From positions 1 to 8,678 of the forward strand of contig JABJMI010000309.1 in assembly GCA_018659505.1 (NCBI GenBank): 8,678 nucleotides of DNA. Direction: 5' to 3'. The position numbers and the translations under genes were made by a program. Under the pieces are notes generated by a model. That model searched no databases. It saw only the letters and a list, made by a program, of their open reading frames with translations, and had not been told where the DNA came from. Below are positions 1-6,200 of the stretch, piece by piece (within the stretch, counting starts at the first letter, position 1; every line of letters starts with the position of its first letter). This DNA is from Planctomicrobium sp. (GTDB lineage: Bacteria; Planctomycetota; Planctomycetia; Planctomycetales; Planctomycetaceae).

Positions 1-1374
1 AACATCCGTCCCGAGCATTTCCCTCCGAAGAAGATCGGAGCAGAGATCAACTTTTCACGTGATCTTGATCCCTTCAGTATGACTCCTCCACCAAAACGCC
101 CAGAGATCACAGAGAACTTTGAAATCCTAGAGTCGACCTTTACTCCCGAAATTCATGAAGCAATTCGGATTTCGGAAACCACGATTGGCAAAGACCGTTT
201 AGAGTTTGGACTGACTGTCGATGGTCTGGAAAATATTGCGAAGTGGAGACTGGGTCAATCTGAAGTGATGGAACGAATTGGCTATGCCCGCAGTGGCAGC
301 GCGAATCAATTTGGAAATCGAACTGAAATTCGCATTGGGATGAATCTGGCGAATAAGAAAGAGGATGGTGTCCAAGCACATAACTTGGATGGAAGATTTG
401 TCTTGGGTGAGAAATGGCGAAACGCAGTTCTTAACTTGCCGTTAGAACTGTACGGCTATCAGGCAGAGCAAGCCAGCCACGCGCTGCTCATCTTGAATCT
501 ACTCACTGAAGGGAATGCCGAACCTCTGACATTGGCGGAAATCCCAGTGATTGATGCCTACGACAGAACTCTCTCTGTCAGTTCAGAAAAACCTGGGGTA
601 TGGCTCTTCAAAATTAACTCCCAACCGCATGGGAAATTTGCTGTCAATCTGTTTGAGAGCTTTAGGATCCCCGAAGGCATCCATCAACTTGAAGCGACCC
701 TGAAGGATGAAAACATCCCGCAACCGATCGCAGCCTACCAGACGAAATTTATTATTGAAGATTCAGCACCAGGAATTGAATGGAAGGCGTCTGATAAACC
801 GGAGAATCCCGAGAAGGTTGTCACCTCACAGGATTACCGTGGATGGATTACCGTGCATGATCCTCAAACGGGCGTCGTCTCCGTTGCAGTCGGACTAGGC
901 AAAGAATCGATGGTCTCAATTGATCTCAAAGGAAACGTGGGTCAAACGAAACCGCTGAAAATCCCTTTTCTCATTCAAAAGTCGTTCTACCCAGAAATCC
1001 CTGCCAAGAATGTTCCAATCGAAAAACGAATCACTGTACAGGTTGAAGCGAAGAATAGTATTGGGATGTTGCAAACATTTTCAGAGGATCTTGTTCTCAT
1101 TCAGCCAGCTGCCAACATGTCTCCAACAGGTGACAAAACGGGCACTTTACTTGTCAAAATGTCGAGCAAGAGCAAATTCGATTTTGTCCTGACTGGTGCG
1201 GGAGGAAAAGTAAAACGAGAGCTCCCCGACACAGAAGGAACGGCTCGGTTCGATGATCTTCCTGAGGGAAATTATCGACTGAATTGGAAGAAACACTACC
1301 CGCTGAAGAATGACGGAAAATCAATAAAAATTGAATTCAAGAAAACAGGCGATGTGTTCAATCTCGCGATTTAG
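1..1374 (+). CDS. Beta-rich protein of unknown function, 5' truncated by the window edge, with a C-terminal carboxypeptidase-regulatory-like domain
   Basis: The reading frame is open from base 1, so the true start lies upstream. The first in-window ATG (79) has no ribosome binding site, and the codons before it read as ordinary protein (NIRPEHFPPKKIGAEINF...). There are 457 codons in the window, ending in TAG. I recognise no family for the bulk. Visible parts, counted from base 1, are a mixed segment to about residue 170, beta-rich stretches about 180-370 with Ig-like alternation, and a final module about 380-457. That module has a GTARFDDLPEGNYRLNW motif, typical of carboxypeptidase-regulatory/SpaA-type beta sandwiches (G-x-A-x-F-x-x-L-P-x-G-x-Y). 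No membrane helix is seen in this part, and a signal peptide would be off-window. It is followed 84 bases later by the TssM-like gene on the same strand, so it may belong to the same transcript. Position suggests an envelope partner of the two membrane proteins downstream, which is inference. The coding call is firm; the function is unknown. Confidence 0.88.
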   Translation, partial: NIRPEHFPPKKIGAEINFSRDLDPFSMTPPPKRPEITENFEILESTFTPEIHEAIRISETTIGKDRLEFGLTVDGLENIAKWRLGQSEVMERIGYARSGSANQFGNRTEIRIGMNLANKKEDGVQAHNLDGRFVLGEKWRNAVLNLPLELYGYQAEQASHALLILNLLTEGNAEPLTLAEIPVIDAYDRTLSVSSEKPGVWLFKINSQPHGKFAVNLFESFRIPEGIHQLEATLKDENIPQPIAAYQTKFIIEDSAPGIEWKASDKPENPEKVVTSQDYRGWITVHDPQTGVVSVAVGLGKESMVSIDLKGNVGQTKPLKIPFLIQKSFYPEIPAKNVPIEKRITVQVEAKNSIGMLQTFSEDLVLIQPAANMSPTGDKTGTLLVKMSSKSKFDFVLTGAGGKVKRELPDTEGTARFDDLPEGNYRLNWKKHYPLKNDGKSIKIEFKKTGDVFNLAI

Positions 1375-1458
1375 TGCGAAGATGATATGAAGACATAGCA
1401 TTTTTTTAGCGACAACAATCGATACTGCAAGTCTACAAAGACAGCGAAAGACTCAGAA
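1375..1458. other. Short intergenic gap between genes 1 and 2
   Basis: These 84 bases hold a run of seven T at 1401-1407. It is not preceded by a convincing GC-rich stem, so I do not call a terminator. No clear -35/-10 pair and no good Shine-Dalgarno sequence is visible before the ATG at 1459; the nearest purines are GAAAG at about 1446-1450. The gap is compatible either with continued co-transcription or with a promoter I cannot recognise. Confidence 0.5.
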
Positions 1459-3201
1459 ATGTTTTACAGAATACTGACTTGGTTAAAGTGGATTTTCGGA
1501 GTTGTTCCGAAATCAGCAATCGGGTCACCTGTTGTCTACCGTGTAATTCATTACACCTTTGTCTTCATCGTCTTCCTCATTCTCGGGATCTTCAGCAACT
1601 CGATCATGCGAGGACTGGGACTTCCGCAAATGGATCACCCTGGATTCGAATGGATTGATCGATTCTGGTGCGGGTTTGTTTTCTTACTTGGATATGCAAT
1701 CGTTCGGGTTGTTTTGTATTTGTTAGCAATCTTGGGTATCGAAGAAGAAGGTGAGTTTCCTGATATTGATCGTCCTTGGGAGAAAGCCATGGCAGCCCTG
1801 AATGACGATGGACTCTCCATTGATGATCTCCCGCTCTTTCTTGTCAACGGGCTGACACCCCAACAAGAACAAAGTGTTTTCCAGGAAGCAGCAGGGATCG
1901 ACTGGCTCGTCGTCTCCCCACCTGCGAATGAAACAAACGCCCCCTTGCGAGTCTTCGCGAACACAGATGCCATCTTTATATCCTGTACTGGGATTGGTTC
2001 AGTCAGTTGTCAGCAAGGAAAAGTTGTCGATGGGAATATGACTGGGGGTGGAAGAATGAATGCACCCATCGGAGTAGGAAACCAAACTCAGGTTGCTGGT
2101 GGACCTGGCGGTATCATGGCAGCAGCCCGTGCCGGAACTGGAACAATTGTTGGCGGTGCCGCACCTCCTCCAAAGCCTCCCAAAGTCGGTGGAACAGTTG
2201 CGCCGGGTGGGGCTCCTCCGATGGCTGCCTCTGCTCCACCTTCGGCAGCGTCTCCGCCCCCAACATCTGCTCCAGCTGCACCTCCTAAAGCAACGGGAAC
2301 TCTCGTTTCCATCCGTTCAGCCTTGGCACAAGCGACGATGAGTCCCGGAGGTGTCCAAAGAGCAATGAAGTCTTTTGCGAGCGCAGATGCTCAAGATAAA
2401 GGTTACGGCAAAAAACAGGTCGCTCCAATTTCAGAAGAAGAGGGCGAGTTCGGGAGTCGTCGAATGGATTACCTGTGTACAAAAATTCGTGAAGCCCGTA
2501 GCCCGTATTGTCCTATCAACGGATTCATGCAAGCGATTCCTGTGACTTGGGCGGCAAGCGAAGAGTACGCCAAGAAACTCGCTCCTGCAATTCGTTATGA
2601 TGTGGAAACAGTCCACGAATCGCTACAACTTCAATTTCCAGTCGTAGTTGTCTTTTCAGAGCTTGATTCACTCCCTGGGTTAAAAGAATTCCTCGTTCGG
2701 CTAGAGCGAATTCAACGAGGAATTAGAAATTCTCGCGCTGGCTCACGCTTCTGGCCAGGAGCAACCATTGATGCCAAAAGTGTCGAGCTTGTCCTCGACC
2801 GGGCGATGAATTGGTTCCGTGGTTGGATTTATGCCGCTTTCGCTGACGACATCAGTTCAGCAGAAAATCAGAGCTTGTTCCATCTCCTTTGTAGCATCAG
2901 GCAAAAGAAGTCTGCACTAGAAGTTTTACTTCGAGGCAGTCTCTATCAGGTCACAGATCCTGAAATGCGTCTCTCGGGTTGTTACTTCAGTGCAACGGGA
3001 GCGGGTGCAACGGAGCAAGGATTTATTCGCGGAGTTCTAGATCGTCTTGTTGAGATGGAAGAAGAAGTTGCCTGGTCTCCAGGATTGTCGAGATCATTGT
3101 CGAAACAGACAATGCTCTCCCGACTGCTCATTGGAGGCGCGGCAGCAATTGCAGCAGCGAACGCTTTCATTATTTATAACCTGATCCAGAGAGGGCAATA
3201 A
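1459..3201 (+). CDS. TssM/IcmF-like inner-membrane protein with degenerate GTPase domain, lacking the periplasmic half
   Basis: The protein has 580 residues. Membrane helices are predicted by eye at about 29-50, 70-93 and 554-576. With basic residues before helix 1, the N-terminus and the 94-553 domain should be cytoplasmic, as in TssM. TssM landmarks occur in order. LPLFLVNG (124-131) aligns with the strand leading into Walker A, but the P-loop reads NGLTPQQEQS instead of GxxGxGKT/S. ANTDAIFISCTG (167-178) matches the WFTDEAVLIDTAG segment with DTAG lost. CPINGFMQAIPV (351-362) matches RPINGVLVTV. FPVVVVFSELDSLPGL (393-408) matches PVYVLLTKCDLLPGF with TKxD reduced to SELD. RLSGCYFSATGAG (504-516) matches LRGVYFTSATQEG. 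Residues about 190-285 are a Pro/Ala/Gly-rich insert. TssM proteins are usually about 1100-1200 residues, and the C-terminal periplasmic part is absent here. Nucleotide binding is therefore unlikely and a scaffold or regulatory role is inferred. The stop overlaps the next start (TAATG), indicating coupling to the vWA/caspase-like protein. No good Shine-Dalgarno precedes the start. Confidence 0.85.
   Translation: MFYRILTWLKWIFGVVPKSAIGSPVVYRVIHYTFVFIVFLILGIFSNSIMRGLGLPQMDHPGFEWIDRFWCGFVFLLGYAIVRVVLYLLAILGIEEEGEFPDIDRPWEKAMAALNDDGLSIDDLPLFLVNGLTPQQEQSVFQEAAGIDWLVVSPPANETNAPLRVFANTDAIFISCTGIGSVSCQQGKVVDGNMTGGGRMNAPIGVGNQTQVAGGPGGIMAAARAGTGTIVGGAAPPPKPPKVGGTVAPGGAPPMAASAPPSAASPPPTSAPAAPPKATGTLVSIRSALAQATMSPGGVQRAMKSFASADAQDKGYGKKQVAPISEEEGEFGSRRMDYLCTKIREARSPYCPINGFMQAIPVTWAASEEYAKKLAPAIRYDVETVHESLQLQFPVVVVFSELDSLPGLKEFLVRLERIQRGIRNSRAGSRFWPGATIDAKSVELVLDRAMNWFRGWIYAAFADDISSAENQSLFHLLCSIRQKKSALEVLLRGSLYQVTDPEMRLSGCYFSATGAGATEQGFIRGVLDRLVEMEEEVAWSPGLSRSLSKQTMLSRLLIGGAAAIAAANAFIIYNLIQRGQ
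2026..2313 (+). repeat. Low-complexity Pro/Ala/Gly-rich linker encoded inside the TssM-like gene
   Basis: Codons for residues about 190-285 of the TssM-like protein are rich in GCN, CCN and GGN. They encode Gly-rich sequence followed by alternating Ala/Pro runs such as GAPPMAASAPPSAASPPP. The stretch is locally more GC-rich than its surroundings. It is inserted between the degenerate DTAG strand (about 178) and the CPINGF motif (about 351), where TssM proteins normally have only a short connection. It probably forms a flexible cytoplasmic tether or partner-binding loop. It also creates long open frames in other phases and on the opposite strand that are artefacts. Confidence 0.75.
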
Positions 3202-3203
3202 TG
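3191..3203 (+). promoter_or_regulatory. Ribosome binding site and stop/start overlap coupling genes 2 and 3
   Basis: GAGGG at 3191-3195 lies five bases before the ATG at 3201, inside the last codons of the TssM-like gene. The TAA stop (3199-3201) and the ATG share one base (TAATG). This arrangement usually means that ribosomes terminating on the first gene reinitiate on the second, which would keep the two membrane proteins at related levels. It also fixes the start choice for the large gene. Confidence 0.75.
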
Positions 3204-6200
3204 AACGCTTCTTCAGGAGGGAATTGGCGAGGAGGTAAAAAATCTTCGCCTCCGAAATCACAATCCTCATCATCTGCGCCCCCGTCGAACCGTGGCTGGA
3301 AGTCTTCGAAAAAAACTTCAACAAGTTCTACTCGTAAGAAAAACCCAAAGAAACTCTCTCAATTCTTCACTGTCGGTTTCTGCCTTTTCGTCTTACTAGC
3401 AATAGCGATTTGGATATTCTGGCCGAATTATCAACTCCACACTCATTTTGTGGTGCTCGATCCATTACAGGGAAATGATCGTTTCCCCTTCGCGGCACAG
3501 GTGAATTTACCGAAAAGCAACACGGGTGAAGCAGGTCGTTTCACGGTCGGCAAACATTCCCGCACCGATGCTCAAACTTTAGATTTCTTTAATGAAGAAG
3601 AATTGAAATCTGGCAAGTCTGATCTTCAAAAAGCTCACGTCTGTGTGATCTACTTTCGAGCCGCCACGATCCCTGGCAGCGATCAATCGCACCTTGTCCT
3701 ACTTAAGAACAGCACACCTGATCCAGAGGTCGAAAATCAGCACGAATTACTTTCGGATTTGAAAACTAAAATCTCTCAGCTTCCCGAGAGGCAACAAATT
3801 GTACTGATCGTCGATGTCAATTCAGTCGGGACCGACTGGCGAACCGGGATGTTCGGTGACTCTGCTCATCGTGAATTCATGAAGTGGAGTGAAGAATTCC
3901 CGAATCTCACTACTATTCTTTCTTGCGATGTCGGCGAGCGAAGTTGGCCTTCCGGGTTGCCTGGAGTCGGTGGAACTGTATTTGAAATGGTCCTCAATGA
4001 CGCCTTCTCTCTGAAAGCCGATCAACCTCCAGAAGGCAGAAAACGAGGCGATGGAGAACTCACTCTGAAAGAACTCTATGAGTATCTCGCACGTGAAACA
4101 AACGCCTGGGTTCTCGCAAATCGTAGCGAGCAAGGACAGCACGTTCAGATCTTTCCACCTATTGAAGAGGTCGAACTCGATTCCAAAGGGCAATCGCTCG
4201 TTCTTATGAAAGCGCTCCCCGAGCCTGAAATACTTCAACCTGATAACAATGCTGCAAAAGATCTTGCCAAACAACTTCCTCAACTGTGGAAGAACATTCA
4301 ACAAAACGACGAGTCGAGTGTTCCCTTCAGTGTACCTGTACTCTTAGCAGCTGCGGAATCTCAATTAAGAGCTGCTGAAACAAACCTAATGCTCGGTCGA
4401 TTGGACGTCGCCAAGAACCAGTTAGCAAGTTCAGAGGAGAACTTCGTTAATGCCGAACAGATGATGAATGACTCCAATGACCGAATCGAATTGTCTCTCG
4501 CTCGTCGGGACAATTTGGTCGAACATTCAGAAATCAATCGGTGGCTGGCAGCAACACGACTCATCGCAACAATCAATGAAGACGCACCATCTGATCCCGC
4601 AAATGAAGTTCTGCTCAACAACATCAATGCGTATCCATTCGGATCATCGACTGTGGAAAAGCCTCGGCAGAATCTGCTCGACTCTGTTGGAAATGCACGA
4701 AAGCGGATGGAGAAATCAACGGCGTTGATGTTCCATGACTCATTTCAATTCCGTCCATTACTCAAGCAAATGCAATTGGAATTATTGAAAGTTGAAGATC
4801 TATTATTCCTCAACGAAAAAAATCTTCCAGCAGATTTCACATCTTCTGATTCACAGGAATTCTTCAGAAAATTCGACGAACAGGCTAATCTTCTCGAAGA
4901 ATATGTTTTGCTCAAGCTAGAAGTCGAAGGGTTTCAACTCCGATTGTTTGCAGCTTTGCCTGAAATTGTAGAATGGGCGGCTGGCTTTGATGAATCGGCT
5001 TATCGCACTGAACTTTTGAAAGCCATTCAAACGCGCCAAGCAACGATTCTTCCGACTCGAGCAACCCAAGCCGAAGAGCTTCGATTCGAAGTCGTCAACA
5101 CTCTACAAACAACCGAAGAACTTCTGACCCTGTATCTCTCGCAGCGAACGCAACAATTTAACACGTCAGCTGATTTGGAGAACGCTTTAAGAGATCTGAA
5201 ATCGAAGTTTCAATCGCTGACAACGAATTGGGACAAGGTCAATGAGCTTGTCCCACAGGTCAGGAGTTCAATTCCCAGATCAGCATCTCAGCGTTGGAGT
5301 CAGTCCTTTAACGCGACTCATTTACCGGTTTATAACGAACAAATTCGCAGCGAATTCATTGATTCAGGGATGCTTCCCTGGTCGGAAGGCGAACCGGAGT
5401 CTCTCTCTGATTCGAAGAAACTGAAAGAGTCACCTGCCTCGAGTGTTCAATTTCAGAATTATCGTGAGCAACTAGTCTGGAACGCCGCCTGGCGCCTGCG
5501 GTTGCAAGACATCATGGCACTCACCAGCACCGCATCAGCAAGTGATGTCAATAAGCAAACGCAAGCCATGTGGGACAAATGGGAATTGCTCGGAAATGCT
5601 TCCTCCCCCGAAGATATTCATCGTTTACTCTTTGATCTCGGTGGAATGATTCGCAGCGACTGGGAATCCCGCCGAAATCAAATGGCAACATCGCTTACTT
5701 ACTCTGGATCAGATTTGCAGGAGTATTTAATACGCTTACTCAAATCCGATATGGCGGCCAGATTCTTTCGTGCGGATGACGTTGATTTGTGGCGAACTCA
5801 ACGCGACATTCAAACTGCATTCGAATGCACAAATCAAGTTCAATATTGTCTGATGCTCGCTGACCATGCCTTGTTATCACAATGGATCAACCCTGCGGAC
5901 AAACCCGTCGAGAATGCAAACAAATGGTTCTACCAGCAAACCGACGCTTGGTTGAAGCTCGCAGAACAATTGATCACAAAAGATGCAACACTCTCTGTTG
6001 CCCTGGGTGAGATTGACTCACGTCGAAAAGCGTTAGCGAGTGCTGATGAATGGACCGAGCAAGTCCAGCTTCAAATCCCATCATTACAGCGTTTTGAAGA
6101 ACAACAAGAGATTCAATTTAATGTCAATGCAAACTTTGAAGGGACTCGACCAGAGACAGCCATTTCAGCTTTCACTTTCATAGGTACAGAAGCAGAGAGT

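Noticed and set aside
79..81. First in-window ATG as the start of gene 1
   Set aside because: The frame is open to base 1 with protein-like codons, and no ribosome binding site precedes this ATG. The gene more likely begins upstream of the window.
1401..1407. T-run between genes 1 and 2 as an intrinsic terminator
   Set aside because: There is no stable GC-rich stem immediately before the T-run.
2088..2312. Ala/Gly-rich open frames on the minus strand and other phases over the Pro/Ala linker
   Set aside because: GC-rich low-complexity codons produce long stop-free frames in every phase. The plus-strand TssM-like frame accounts for the region.
3226..3250. Hairpin GGCGAGG/CTTCGCC just inside the start of the giant gene
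   Set aside because: It is only seven pairs, including a G-T, inside Gly/Lys/Ser-rich coding sequence, with no supporting evidence of regulation.
3822..4304. Minus-strand open frame of 160 codons opposite the caspase-like region
   Set aside because: It is fully overlapped by the large plus-strand gene, whose motifs are recognisable. The minus-strand product has no family features or ribosome binding site.
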